A stretch of DNA of 64,000 nt, taken from assembly GCF_028069725.1 (NCBI RefSeq), contig NZ_JANEWG010000019.1, positions 1 through 64,000 on the forward strand, read 5' to 3'. Shown one piece after another: positions 22,540 through 34,149 of the stretch; the stretch's first letter is position 1; each line of letters starts with the position of its first letter. The position numbers were made by a program, and so were the translations under genes. A model generated the notes under the pieces. The model saw nothing but the letters and a program-made list of their open reading frames with translations, was not told the DNA's origin and made no database searches. This DNA comes from Citrobacter sp. Awk 4 (GTDB lineage Bacteria; Pseudomonadota; Gammaproteobacteria; Enterobacterales; Enterobacteriaceae).

Positions 22540-23463
22540 GTGAGAAAATTGCGGATTGGCGTGGTAGGGCTGGGCGGGATCGCGCAAAAAGCCTGGCTGC
22601 CAGTGCTGGGAACCTCCGGCGACTGGACGCTACAGGGGGCCTGGTCCCCATCACGGGAAAAAGCATTACGCATTTGCGAAAGCTGGCGGATACCTTACGC
22701 CGACTTACTGGCGAATCTGGCGTCAACCTGTGACGCCGTTTTTGTTCACTCCAGCACGGCGACTCACTATGCGGTGGTGAGCGAATTACTGAATGCCGGG
22801 GTTCACGTTTGCGTTGACAAACCGTTGGCGGAAAATTTGCGCGACGCCGAGCAGCTGGTCGAACTGGCGGCCCGCAAAAAACTGACGCTGATGGTCGGGT
22901 TTAACCGTCGGTTTGCGCCGTTGTATCGCGATTTAAAGGCGCAACTCTCAACGGCGACCTCCTTACGCATGGATAAGCACCGCACTGACAGCGTGGGGCC
23001 GCACGATCTGCGTTTTACGTTGCTCGATGATTATCTGCACGTGGTCGACACGGCCCTGTGGTTGGCGGGGGGCGCATCGCAATTGAAAAGCGGAACCTTG
23101 CTGACTACCGATGCGGGGGAGATGCTGTACGCCGAACACCATTTCGCGGCAGAACAACTGCAAATCACCACCAGTATGCATCGACGTGCCGGGAGTCAGC
23201 GCGAATCTGTGCAGGCGGTAACCGATGGCGGCGTTTATGACGTGACTGACATGCGCGAATGGCGTGAGGAACGCGGGCAGGGCGTGGTGCATAAACCCAT
23301 TCCCGGCTGGCAAACCACGTTAGAGCAGCGCGGATTTTCCGGATGTGCGCGTCATTTTATTGAATGTGTGGAAAATCAGACGGTTCCGGAAACAGCCGGA
23401 GAACAGGCGATTTTGGCGCAGCGCGTGGTGGAGAAACTGTGGCGCGATGCGATCAGCGAATAA
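22540..23463 (+). CDS. mviM: MviM, Gfo/Idh/MocA-family NAD(P)-dependent oxidoreductase
   Basis: The 307-residue product has an N-terminal Rossmann fold (RIGVVGLGGIAQKAWLPVL) and the CVDKPLAENL motif with the Lys typical of Gfo/Idh/MocA sugar dehydrogenases. The C-terminal alpha/beta domain carries DDYLHVVDTALWL. The substrate is unknown in E. coli. The GTG start at 22540 gives exactly the E. coli length. The gene is adjacent to murJ (mviN) and the pair was named together in Salmonella virulence screens, but two inverted repeats separate them. Confidence 0.94.
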   Translation: MRKLRIGVVGLGGIAQKAWLPVLGTSGDWTLQGAWSPSREKALRICESWRIPYADLLANLASTCDAVFVHSSTATHYAVVSELLNAGVHVCVDKPLAENLRDAEQLVELAARKKLTLMVGFNRRFAPLYRDLKAQLSTATSLRMDKHRTDSVGPHDLRFTLLDDYLHVVDTALWLAGGASQLKSGTLLTTDAGEMLYAEHHFAAEQLQITTSMHRRAGSQRESVQAVTDGGVYDVTDMREWREERGQGVVHKPIPGWQTTLEQRGFSGCARHFIECVENQTVPETAGEQAILAQRVVEKLWRDAISE

Positions 23464-23479
23464 AGTGTCGGTTTCTTCA

Positions 23480-23509
23480 GGTCTTCAGAATACGTCGGGT
23501 CTGAAGACC
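23480..23509. repeat. Inverted repeat after mviM
   Basis: A perfect 10-bp inverted repeat GGTCTTCAGA/TCTGAAGACC with a 10-base loop lies 17 bases after the mviM stop. There is no T run beyond it, so it is more likely an mRNA 3' stabiliser or protein-binding palindrome than a terminator. Confidence 0.7.
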
Positions 23510-23531
23510 CTGTAACATCTGGCGGTAGTAA

Positions 23532-25166
<1,635 letters not shown>

Positions 25167-25170
25167 CACC

Positions 25171-25230
25171 CGAAATGATGCCTGATGGCGTTGTGCCTGT
25201 CAGACCTGTAAAACGCAGGTCTGACAGGGG
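25171..25230. repeat. REP-like palindromic sequence between convergent murJ and flgN
   Basis: The fragment TGCCTGATGGCGTTGTGCCT resembles one arm of a REP unit. It runs into a perfect 13-bp inverted repeat CCTGTCAGACCTG/CAGGTCTGACAGG (25196-25228, seven-base loop). It lies between convergent genes and could terminate or stabilise both transcripts. Confidence 0.65.
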
Positions 25231-25248
25231 ATGATTGCCAACCGACAA

Positions 25249-25671
25249 TCAGATAGAGATTTTTTTACCGCCGCGGTGGGAAGAGGACGTTTGACCGTTG
25301 GCACTATAAAGCGCCGGTTCCTGATGGGGCTTGAGCACGTCAAGCGCCTGTTGATTGCGTGCGATTTGCCCTTCCAGCAACCAGCCGTTGTGGCGGTTTT
25401 GGTCGCGAAGATGCTGCGTTTTTTCAGTAATAACCTGCCAGCGCTCGGCAAAATCATCATTTGCGCTTTTCTGCGCCGCTTGTTCATGGCGACGCTGTTG
25501 TTCCAGATAATCCAGAGTGGCCAGCAACGAGCTTTTTTCTTCTGTAATACGTTGTAAGTGGCTACCGTTAATCTGACCCGCAGAGAGGTGCTGCTGCTCG
25601 GCATCCATCACCGTTTTCAGGTCGTTGAGGATGGCCGTCATCTGATCCAGTATTTCTGACAAACGAGTCAT
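25249..25671 (-). CDS. flgN: FlgN, chaperone for FlgK and FlgL export
   Basis: FlgN is the cytoplasmic chaperone that escorts the hook-filament junction proteins FlgK and FlgL to the flagellar export gate. The 140-residue, mostly helical product begins MTRLSEILDQMTAVL-like (here MTRLSEILDQMTAILNDL) and ends THRGGKKISI-like (SSHRGGKKISI), both diagnostic. The ATG at 25671 lies four bases after the flgM stop, indicating coupling. Expressed with flgM from the sigma-28 promoter and with flgA by read-through. Confidence 0.96.
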   Translation of the reverse strand: MTRLSEILDQMTAILNDLKTVMDAEQQHLSAGQINGSHLQRITEEKSSLLATLDYLEQQRRHEQAAQKSANDDFAERWQVITEKTQHLRDQNRHNGWLLEGQIARNQQALDVLKPHQEPALYSANGQTSSSHRGGKKISI

Positions 25672-25675
25672 ACTT

Positions 25676-25969
25676 TTATTTACTCTGCAGGTAGCTCTGT
25701 GTTTCACGGATCAATGCGTCAGCAATTTTGCCGGTGTCCATTTTGAGTTCACCGTTACGAATCGCTGTTTTCAGTGCTTCAACGCGTTCCATATTGATAT
25801 CGCTGGAACCGGGCTGCATCAGCTTCGCCTGAGCATCGCTTAACGTCACACTGGTACTTTTAGTTGTCGATGTTTTTTCCTGACGCGTTTTTTGTACCTG
25901 CGTGTCGCCGGTTTCGCGCGGTTGGACAGTGCTAACGGGTTTCAAAGGTGAGGTACGGTCAATGCTCAT
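25676..25969 (-). CDS. flgM: FlgM, anti-sigma-28 factor
   Basis: FlgM binds FliA and is exported through the completed hook-basal body, releasing class III flagellar transcription. The 97-residue product has the disordered N-terminal half with [19 protein letters not shown] and the helical C-terminal sigma-binding region ending [16 protein letters not shown] canonical sigma-28 promoter lies upstream (26033-26059), so FlgM is autoregulated by the factor it inhibits. It is followed directly by flgN. Confidence 0.98.
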   Translation of the reverse strand: MSIDRTSPLKPVSTVQPRETGDTQVQKTRQEKTSTTKSTSVTLSDAQAKLMQPGSSDINMERVEALKTAIRNGELKMDTGKIADALIRETQSYLQSK

Positions 25970-26032
25970 GTTATTTTCCTCATCGAGGGGTTGCGTTGTA
26001 GCGACCAGCTATCATCATTTCGTTGCTTATTT

Positions 26033-26059
26033 ATATCGGCAGCCACTTCAAAATCTTTA
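26033..26059 (-). promoter_or_regulatory. Sigma-28 (FliA) promoter of flgMN
   Basis: On the minus strand TAAAGATT, 11 bases, then GCCGATAT closely matches the FliA consensus TAAAGTTT-N11-GCCGATAA. It lies between flgA and flgM, the known class III flgM promoter position. Confidence 0.9.
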
Positions 26060-26064
26060 ACGCA

Positions 26065-26724
26065 TTATAGATTAATAAGAATATTCCCATCAGGGTCGAC
26101 GGTTCCATTGACCACCTGACCTGAGAGCATACGTACCCGCGCATTTTGCGCAACGGCGGCATTGTTCAATGCCTGACCTTCCGCATTGACGCTAAATCCA
26201 TCGCCGCTGGCGACCACCACCACGCGCTGACCGGCCTTTATTCGCCAGGACTGACGCAACTGGGTGAGCTGTATCGGCTGACCGGGGGCGAGATCGCGCA
26301 AACTGACAGCGTCCTGAATCTGATTGATATCCAGTACCGTGCGCGGCGGCAGTTGATCCAGCCTCCCGCGTTTTAGCGTCACGCTGGACGGGCCCAGTTT
26401 TCCACCCCGAGCGACGGGAACGGCGGCAACGACATAGTTGCCGGTCGCCTGGACGTTGACCTGCAGGTAACGTTTTTCATTGCCGCAGCGTGCCAGCACG
26501 TTCACGTTACCCCATAATTTTGCGCTGCCTGGCACACTCAGCGCCGGTTGCTCACAATTCGCAGGCAACGTGGGTGATGTGCGAAGGGTGACGACCACCT
26601 CATCGCTAAACCCCACCAGACGCGCCGAAAACCAGTCAGTCAGCTGCGTATTCAACTCCTGTGCCATCGACAACGGGCTGAAGAGCAGCGCCATCACAGC
26701 GATTCCCCGTTTTAACGTTTGCAT
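26065..26724 (-). CDS. flgA: FlgA, P-ring assembly chaperone
   Basis: FlgA is the periplasmic chaperone for FlgI polymerisation into the P ring. The 219-residue precursor has a signal peptide (MQTLKRGIAVMALLFSPLSMA) and the SAF/beta-clip domain in the C-terminal half (about residues 90-219, including RTVLDINQIQDAVSLRDLAPGQPI). A disulfide pair is suggested by CEQPALS and RCGNEKR. It is divergent from flgB across a 158-base region bearing an FlhDC-type box. Confidence 0.96.
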   Translation of the reverse strand: MQTLKRGIAVMALLFSPLSMAQELNTQLTDWFSARLVGFSDEVVVTLRTSPTLPANCEQPALSVPGSAKLWGNVNVLARCGNEKRYLQVNVQATGNYVVAAVPVARGGKLGPSSVTLKRGRLDQLPPRTVLDINQIQDAVSLRDLAPGQPIQLTQLRQSWRIKAGQRVVVVASGDGFSVNAEGQALNNAAVAQNARVRMLSGQVVNGTVDPDGNILINL

Positions 26725-26782
26725 CGTCCTCTCCCGCCTGTTGTAAGCAATGGCTGGATTTTACCTGTGTGCCGTCGCCATC

Positions 26783-26824
26783 AACGCAACAAATAGCGAC
26801 GCATTTTGCGTTTATTCCGGCGAT
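26783..26824. promoter_or_regulatory. FlhDC-type box between flgA and flgB
   Basis: AACGCAACAAATAGCG (26783-26798), 10 bases, then the inverted-type half CGTTTATTCCGGCGAT (26809-26824) matches the two-part FlhD4C2 recognition pattern. The position between divergent class II operons flgAMN and flgBCDEFGHIJ agrees with the known site. Confidence 0.8.
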
Positions 26825-26882
26825 AACGCGCGCGTAATGAGATTTAAGCTGTCGGCTGAATTTTGTCATTTGCGGGGAAGAT

Positions 26883-27299
26883 ATGCTCGACAAGCTCGAT
26901 GCCGCCTTACGTTTTCAACAAGAAGCGCTCAATTTGCGTGCCCAACGTCAGGAGGTGCTGGCGGCGAATATCGCCAACGCTGATACGCCGGGGTATCAGG
27001 CGCGAGACATGGATTTTGCCAGTGAACTCAAAAAAGTGATGGCGCAAGGAAGGGCCGAAACCAGCGGTGTTTCACTGGCGCTGACCTCTGCGCAACACAT
27101 CCCTGCCCAGACGCTGGCGTCTCCCTCTGCGGATCTTCTCTACCGTATTCCAGACCAACCTTCTCTCGATGGTAATACCGTCGATATGGACAGGGAGCGT
27201 ACGCAGTTTGCCGACAACAGTCTGAAATACCAGATGGGGCTCACCCTCATGAGCAGCCAAATCAAAGGCATGATGAACGTGCTACAGGGAGGGAACTAA
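26883..27299 (+). CDS. flgB: FlgB, proximal rod protein
   Basis: FlgB is a proximal rod component of the flagellar basal body, exported by the flagellar type III system without cleavage. The 138-residue product has the rod/hook N-terminal motif [19 protein letters not shown] (about residues 24-42) and the C-terminal heptad helix [19 protein letters not shown]. First gene of flgBCDEFGHIJ, expected to be FlhDC-activated class II. flgC begins three bases downstream. Confidence 0.97.
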   Translation: MLDKLDAALRFQQEALNLRAQRQEVLAANIANADTPGYQARDMDFASELKKVMAQGRAETSGVSLALTSAQHIPAQTLASPSADLLYRIPDQPSLDGNTVDMDRERTQFADNSLKYQMGLTLMSSQIKGMMNVLQGGN

Positions 27300-27302
27300 T
27301 CC

Positions 27303-27707
27303 GTGGCGCTGTTAAACATTTTCGATATTGCGGGCTCGGCGCTGACGGCGCAGTCCAAACGGCTCAACGTCGCCGCCAGTAACCTGGCGAACGCCGACAG
27401 CGTGACGGGGCCAGATGGTCAACCGTACCGCGCAAAACAGGTCGTTTTTCAGGTTGATGCAGCACCTGGTGCAGCGACGGGTGGCGTGAAGGTGGCGGAC
27501 GTCATTGAAAGCCAGGCGCCAGACAAACTGGTGTTTGAACCCGGCAACCCGCTGGCCGATGCTAACGGCTACGTCAAGATGCCGAATGTGGATACGGTTG
27601 GCGAGATGGTGAACACCATGTCGGCATCGCGCAGCTACCAGGCAAACGTCGAAGTACTCAACACCGTGAAGAGCATGATGCTTAAAACGCTGACACTTGG
27701 CCAGTAA
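27303..27707 (+). CDS. flgC: FlgC, proximal rod protein
   Basis: FlgC is a proximal rod subunit. The 134-residue product starts at GTG ([20 protein letters not shown]), three bases after the flgB stop. It carries the signature [18 protein letters not shown] and the C-terminal helix [29 protein letters not shown]. Length equals E. coli and Salmonella FlgC. Second gene of the operon. Confidence 0.97.
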   Translation: MALLNIFDIAGSALTAQSKRLNVAASNLANADSVTGPDGQPYRAKQVVFQVDAAPGAATGGVKVADVIESQAPDKLVFEPGNPLADANGYVKMPNVDTVGEMVNTMSASRSYQANVEVLNTVKSMMLKTLTLGQ

Positions 27708-27718
27708 AGGAGGCGCGT

Positions 27719-28417
27719 ATGTCTATTGCCGTCAATATGAATGACCCGACCAACACGGGTGTCAAATCTACCAGTAGCGGTAGTTCGTTAACCGGGAGCA
27801 ATTCCGCCGATCTGCAAAACAGTTTTCTGACACTGCTGGTGGCGCAGTTGAAAAACCAGGATCCGACCAACCCGATGGATAACAACGAACTGACCACACA
27901 ACTGGCGCAGATCAGCACGGTCAGCGGCATCGAAAAACTGAACACCACGCTGGGGGCGATTTCAGGGCAGATCGACAACAGCCAGTCGATGCAGGCCAGC
28001 ACCCTGATTGGTCATGGGGTGATGATTCCGGGCACCACCATTTTGGCGGGCAAAGGAACCGAAGAAGAGGCCATCACCACTACCACGCCGTTTGGCGTTG
28101 AGCTCCAGCAACCTGCCGATAAAGTCACCGCCACGATCACCGATAAAGACGGCAAAGTGGTTCGCACCATTGATATCGGCGGCCTGAAGGCAGGCGTTCA
28201 CACCTTTACCTGGGACGGAACGCTCACCGACGGGACCACCGCACCGAACGGCTCCTACAACGTGGCGATCACCGCCAGCAATGGCAGTACACAACTGGTC
28301 GCACAGCCGTTGCAGTTTGCAATGGTACAGGGCGTTATCCGCAACAATGGCGGTAACACGCTGGATTTAGGGACTTACGGAACCACCACACTCGACGAAG
28401 TACGGCAGATCATCTAA
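27719..28417 (+). CDS. flgD: FlgD, hook cap/scaffold protein
   Basis: FlgD caps the growing hook and is discarded on completion. The 232-residue product has the N-terminal FlgD export region (LQNSFLTLLVAQLKNQDPTNPMDNNELTTQLAQ, about residues 37-69), then the Tudor-like and FlgD Ig-like domains (DKVTATITDKDGKVVRTIDIGGL). One residue longer than K-12. GGAGG precedes the ATG. Confidence 0.97.
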   Translation: MSIAVNMNDPTNTGVKSTSSGSSLTGSNSADLQNSFLTLLVAQLKNQDPTNPMDNNELTTQLAQISTVSGIEKLNTTLGAISGQIDNSQSMQASTLIGHGVMIPGTTILAGKGTEEEAITTTTPFGVELQQPADKVTATITDKDGKVVRTIDIGGLKAGVHTFTWDGTLTDGTTAPNGSYNVAITASNGSTQLVAQPLQFAMVQGVIRNNGGNTLDLGTYGTTTLDEVRQII

Positions 28418-28443
28418 GCCTTCACACTTATCAGGAGTAAGAC

Positions 28444-29697
28444 ATGGCCTTTTCTCAAGCGGTCAGCGGCCTGAACGCTGCAGCCACCAACCTCGATGTC
28501 ATTGGTAATAACATCGCCAACTCCGCCACCTATGGGTTTAAATCCGGGTCGGCTTCATTTGCCGATATGTTTGCCGGTTCCAAAGTAGGGCTGGGCGTTA
28601 AAGTGGCAGGGATCACCCAGGACTTTACCGATGGCACCACCACCAACACCGGTCGTGGTCTGGATGTCGCCATCAGCCAGAACGGTTTCTTCCGTATGGT
28701 GGACAGCAACGGTTCGGTTTTTTATAGCCGTAATGGTCAGTTTAAGCTCGACGAAAATCGCAATCTGGTCAACATGCAGGGTCTGCAACTGACCGGTTAT
28801 CCGGCCACCGGTACGCCGCCGACGATCCAACAGGGCGCAAACCCGGCACCGATTACCATCCCCAATACGCTGATGGCGGCAAAAACCACCACCACTGCGT
28901 CCATGCAGATCAACCTGAACTCTACCGACAAAGTACCGACCAAAACGCCATTCAGCCCGAGCGATGCGGATTCCTACAATAAAAAAGGCACCGTTACCGT
29001 TTTTGATAGCCAGGGTAATGCCCACGACATGAACGTCTTCTATGTCAAAAATTCGGACAATACCTGGGAGGTGCATACTCAGGATTCGACGACCGGCGAA
29101 GCCGCAAAATCAGCGGGTTTTATGCGCTTTGATGAAAATGGCGTGTTCCAGGGGGTGAGTGCCACGGCGACAGAAGCTGTTCCTGTTCCTCCGGCAACTC
29201 CGTGGCCAACGCAAATCAAGGTCGCCACCGGCGTGGTGAACGGCGCTGAACCCGCCAATTTCTCCCTGAGCTTCCTGAACTCCATGCAGCAAAACACCGG
29301 CGAGAACAACATCGTGGCCACTAACCAGAACGGCTACAAGCCGGGCGACCTGGTGAGCTATCAGATTAATGATGATGGCACCGTGGTGGGGAACTACTCC
29401 AACGAGCAGAAACAGGTTCTGGGGCAAATCGTGCTGGCGAACTTTGCCAACAACGAAGGGCTGGCCTCTCAGGGGGATAACGTCTGGGCCGCCACGCAGT
29501 CTTCGGGCGTTGCGCTGCTGGGGACGGCAGGTACCGGTAACTTCGGTAAGTTGACCAACGGTGCGCTGGAAGCCTCTAACGTCGATCTCAGTAAAGAACT
29601 GGTAAACATGATTGTCGCCCAGCGTAACTATCAGTCTAACGCGCAGACCATCAAGACCCAGGATCAGATCCTCAACACGCTGGTCAACCTGCGCTAA
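28444..29697 (+). CDS. flgE: FlgE, flagellar hook subunit
   Basis: FlgE polymerises into the curved hook, the universal joint between rod and filament. The 417-residue protein has the conserved N-terminal rod/hook helix and motif LDVIGNNIANSATYGFKS and the matching C-terminal helix VAQRNYQSNAQTIKTQDQILNTLVNLR. The central, surface-exposed domain contains a proline-rich segment around residues 240-268 (TEAVPVPPATPWPTQIKV) that makes it about 15 residues longer than the 402-residue E. coli FlgE. Surface domains of FlgE vary among species, so this is likely benign. Confidence 0.97.
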   Translation: MAFSQAVSGLNAAATNLDVIGNNIANSATYGFKSGSASFADMFAGSKVGLGVKVAGITQDFTDGTTTNTGRGLDVAISQNGFFRMVDSNGSVFYSRNGQFKLDENRNLVNMQGLQLTGYPATGTPPTIQQGANPAPITIPNTLMAAKTTTTASMQINLNSTDKVPTKTPFSPSDADSYNKKGTVTVFDSQGNAHDMNVFYVKNSDNTWEVHTQDSTTGEAAKSAGFMRFDENGVFQGVSATATEAVPVPPATPWPTQIKVATGVVNGAEPANFSLSFLNSMQQNTGENNIVATNQNGYKPGDLVSYQINDDGTVVGNYSNEQKQVLGQIVLANFANNEGLASQGDNVWAATQSSGVALLGTAGTGNFGKLTNGALEASNVDLSKELVNMIVAQRNYQSNAQTIKTQDQILNTLVNLR

Positions 29698-29717
29698 GCG
29701 CCTGACAGGATAGCTTA

Positions 29718-31269
<1,552 letters not shown>

Positions 31270-31326
31270 CGTGTTGTCCGGTGGGGTGAATACCTCACCG
31301 GCACACTGATTTTGAAGATGAAGGCA

Positions 31327-32025
31327 ATGCGAAAATACGCGCTTCACCCTTACCCGATGATGGCCCTGCTGGTGGTTTCACTGACAGGATGCGCCTGGAT
31401 CCCCGCTACGCCGCTCGTGCAGGGCGCGACGACGGCACAACCAATACCTGGCCCGACGCAGGTGGCGAATGGCTCCATCTTTCAGTCTGCACAACCGGTG
31501 AATTACGGCTATCAGCCGCTATTTGAAGACCGGCGTCCGCGTAACATTGGCGATACGTTGACGATTGTCTTGCAGGAAAACGTCAGCGCCAGCAAAAGCT
31601 CTTCAGCCAATGCCAGTCGCGATGGCAAAACGAATTTTGGCTTCGACACCGTTCCTCGCTATCTGGAAGGATTATTCGGTAACGCGCGTGCGGACGTAGA
31701 TGCCTCCGGCGGAAACTCTTTCAATGGCAAAGGCGGCGCGAATGCCAGCAACACCTTTAGCGGCACCCTGACAGTCACCGTCGATCAGGTGCTGGTGAAT
31801 GGCAATTTACATGTGGTGGGTGAAAAACAGATCGCCATCAACCAGGGCACTGAGTTCATCCGCTTCTCCGGGGTGGTGAATCCACGCACGATCAGCGGCA
31901 GCAACAGCGTTCCGTCAACCCAGGTGGCGGACGCGCGCATAGAGTACGTCGGTAACGGCTATATCAACGAAGCGCAGAATATGGGTTGGCTGCAGCGTTT
32001 CTTCCTTAACTTGTCGCCGATGTAA
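31327..32025 (+). CDS. flgH: FlgH, L-ring lipoprotein
   Basis: FlgH forms the outer-membrane L ring as a lipoprotein exported by Sec. The 232-residue precursor from the ATG at 31327 equals the E. coli length; an in-frame ATG at 31318 adds three residues and cannot be excluded. The lipobox VSLTGC sets the lipidated Cys at about residue 22. The mature part contains [31 protein letters not shown] and ends [13 protein letters not shown], both signatures of FlgH. Confidence 0.95.
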   Translation: MRKYALHPYPMMALLVVSLTGCAWIPATPLVQGATTAQPIPGPTQVANGSIFQSAQPVNYGYQPLFEDRRPRNIGDTLTIVLQENVSASKSSSANASRDGKTNFGFDTVPRYLEGLFGNARADVDASGGNSFNGKGGANASNTFSGTLTVTVDQVLVNGNLHVVGEKQIAINQGTEFIRFSGVVNPRTISGSNSVPSTQVADARIEYVGNGYINEAQNMGWLQRFFLNLSPM

Positions 32026-32037
32026 GCGAGGTTCCCA

Positions 32038-33135
32038 GTGTTTAAATCTTTTATTGGCGTCGTACTGCTGTTAGCGACGACATTCGCGCATGCCGATCGT
32101 ATCCGGGATCTGACCAGTGTTCAGGGCGTGCGGGAAAACTCGCTGATTGGCTACGGACTGGTGGTCGGGCTGGACGGCACGGGCGACCAGACCACGCAAA
32201 CCCCGTTCACGACGCAAACGCTCAATAACATGCTCTCTCAACTGGGGATTACCGTCCCGACCGGGACGAACATGCAACTGAAAAATGTGGCGGCGGTAAT
32301 GGTCACCGCCAGTTTCCCGGCGTTTGGTCGTCAGGGGCAGACCATCGACGTCGTGGTTTCCTCAATGGGTAACGCCAAAAGTCTGCGCGGTGGCACACTG
32401 TTAATGACGCCGCTGAAAGGGGTCGATAGCCAGGTCTACGCGCTGGCGCAGGGGAATATTCTGGTCGGCGGAGCCGGGGCTTCCGCGGGAGGCAGCAGCG
32501 TCCAGGTGAACCAACTTAATGGTGGTCGCATTACCAATGGCGCGGTGATTGAGCGTGAACTGCCGAGCCAGTTTGGTGGTGGTAATACCCTCAATCTGCA
32601 ACTCAACAATGAAGATTTCACTCTGGCGCAGCAGATCACCGATACCATCAACCGCTCCCGTGGTTTCGGCAGCGCCACCGCGCTGGATGCACGCACGATC
32701 CAGGTGCGGGTACCGAGCGGCAACAGCTCGCAGGTTCGTTTCCTCGCCGATATTCAGAATATGGAAGTGAACGTCGCGCCGCAGGACGCAAAAGTGGTGA
32801 TCAACTCGCGAACCGGCTCCGTGGTGATGAACCGTGAAGTCACGCTGGACAGCTGTGCTGTTGCGCAGGGCAACCTGTCGGTGACGGTAAATCGCCAGGC
32901 TAACGTCAGCCAGCCGGATACGCCGTTTGGCGGTGGGCAAACGGTCGTCACGCCGCAAACACAAATCGATCTTCGCCAGAGTGGCGGTTCGTTACAGAGC
33001 GTGCGTTCCAGCGCTAACCTGAACAACGTGGTACGGGCGCTTAACGCCTTAGGCGCGACGCCGATGGATTTGATGTCCATTCTGCAGTCTATGCAAAGCG
33101 CAGGTTGTTTACGGGCAAAACTGGAAATTATCTGA
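32038..33135 (+). CDS. flgI: FlgI, P-ring protein
   Basis: FlgI polymerises into the periplasmic P ring with help from FlgA. The 365-residue precursor starts at GTG ([19 protein letters not shown] signal peptide), and the mature protein begins [15 protein letters not shown]. The conserved disulfide Cys pair is seen at DSCAVAQGN and SAGCLRAK near the end. Length equals E. coli FlgI. Its TGA overlaps the flgJ ATG by one base. Confidence 0.97.
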   Translation: MFKSFIGVVLLLATTFAHADRIRDLTSVQGVRENSLIGYGLVVGLDGTGDQTTQTPFTTQTLNNMLSQLGITVPTGTNMQLKNVAAVMVTASFPAFGRQGQTIDVVVSSMGNAKSLRGGTLLMTPLKGVDSQVYALAQGNILVGGAGASAGGSSVQVNQLNGGRITNGAVIERELPSQFGGGNTLNLQLNNEDFTLAQQITDTINRSRGFGSATALDARTIQVRVPSGNSSQVRFLADIQNMEVNVAPQDAKVVINSRTGSVVMNREVTLDSCAVAQGNLSVTVNRQANVSQPDTPFGGGQTVVTPQTQIDLRQSGGSLQSVRSSANLNNVVRALNALGATPMDLMSILQSMQSAGCLRAKLEII

Positions 33136-34085
33136 TGATTGGAGAAAGCAAACTGCTGGCCAGTGCGGCCTGGGATGCCCAGTCGCTGAACTCTCTGAAA
33201 GCCGAGACGAGGAAAGATCCGGGGGAGAATCTCCGCCCGGTCGCCCGCCAGGTTGAGGGGATGTTCGTGCAGATGATGCTGAAAAGTATGCGTGAAGCGC
33301 TGCCGAAAGATGGCGTGTTTAGCAGTGATTCGACACGCCTGTATACCAGCATGTACGACCAGCAAATTGCGCAACAGATGACGGCGGGTAAAGGTTTGGG
33401 CCTGGCGGAGATGATGGTCAAACAAATGACCGAAGGGCAGGCTCAGCCTGCCGATGACGCGCCGCAGATACCGATGAAGTTCTCGCTGGAAACGGTGACC
33501 AGCTATCAAAATCAGGCGTTGACGCAACTGGTGCGTAAAGCGATGCCGAAAACCCCCGAGAGCCACGATGAACCGCTCTCGGGCGACAGCAAAGCGTTTC
33601 TTGCTCAGCTTTCACTCCCGGCACGTCTGGCAAGTGAGCAGAGCGGCGTACCGCACCACCTGATTCTGGCGCAGGCGGCGCTGGAGTCCGGGTGGGGGCA
33701 GCGGCAAATTCGGCGTGAAAATGGCGAACCCAGTTTTAACATTTTTGGTGTTAAAGCTTCGGGGAGCTGGAAGGGACCGACTACCGAGATCACCACGACG
33801 GAATTTGAAAATGGCGAGGAGAAAAAGGTGAAAGCCCGATTCCGTGTCTACGGCTCATATCTGGAAGCGCTGTCGGATTATGTTGGGCTGTTGACCCGTA
33901 ACCCGCGCTACGCTGCTGTGACCTCAGCATCCAGTGCGGAGCAGGGCGCACAGGCCTTGCAAAACGCGGGTTATGCCACCGATCCGCACTATGCGCGCAA
34001 ATTAACCAACATGATCCAGCAGCTGAAGTCGATGAGCGAAAAAGTGAACAAAACGTACAGCGCGAATCTCGACAATCTCTTCTAA
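33135..34085 (+). CDS. flgJ: FlgJ, rod cap and peptidoglycan hydrolase
   Basis: FlgJ is bifunctional: an N-terminal rod-capping domain (about 1-100) and a C-terminal glycoside hydrolase family 73 muramidase/glucosaminidase domain (about 160-316) that opens peptidoglycan for rod growth. The catalytic Glu lies in LAQAALESGWGQRQIR (Glu184). The 316-residue product is three residues longer than the E. coli protein, in the linker. The ATG overlaps the flgI stop; the open frame extends to 33105. It ends the flgB operon; flgKL has its own promoter just beyond. Confidence 0.96.
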   Translation: MIGESKLLASAAWDAQSLNSLKAETRKDPGENLRPVARQVEGMFVQMMLKSMREALPKDGVFSSDSTRLYTSMYDQQIAQQMTAGKGLGLAEMMVKQMTEGQAQPADDAPQIPMKFSLETVTSYQNQALTQLVRKAMPKTPESHDEPLSGDSKAFLAQLSLPARLASEQSGVPHHLILAQAALESGWGQRQIRRENGEPSFNIFGVKASGSWKGPTTEITTTEFENGEEKKVKARFRVYGSYLEALSDYVGLLTRNPRYAAVTSASSAEQGAQALQNAGYATDPHYARKLTNMIQQLKSMSEKVNKTYSANLDNLF

Positions 34086-34090
34086 ATAGC

Positions 34091-34117
34091 TCAAGTCCAG
34101 CCACCCGCTGCCGATAA
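34091..34117 (+). promoter_or_regulatory. Sigma-28 (FliA) promoter of flgKL
   Basis: TCAAGTCC, 11 bases, then GCCGATAA gives a perfect FliA -10 and an acceptable -35, starting 6 bases after the flgJ stop and ahead of flgK. Matches the known class III promoter for flgKL. Confidence 0.85.
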
Positions 34118-34149
34118 CAACCTGTATTGAAGGATGAAAAGGAATCTCC

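Noticed and set aside
32038-33135. Possible frameshift at the flgI/flgJ overlap
   Set aside because: The single-base overlap of the flgI TGA with the flgJ ATG is normal coupling; both proteins are full length.
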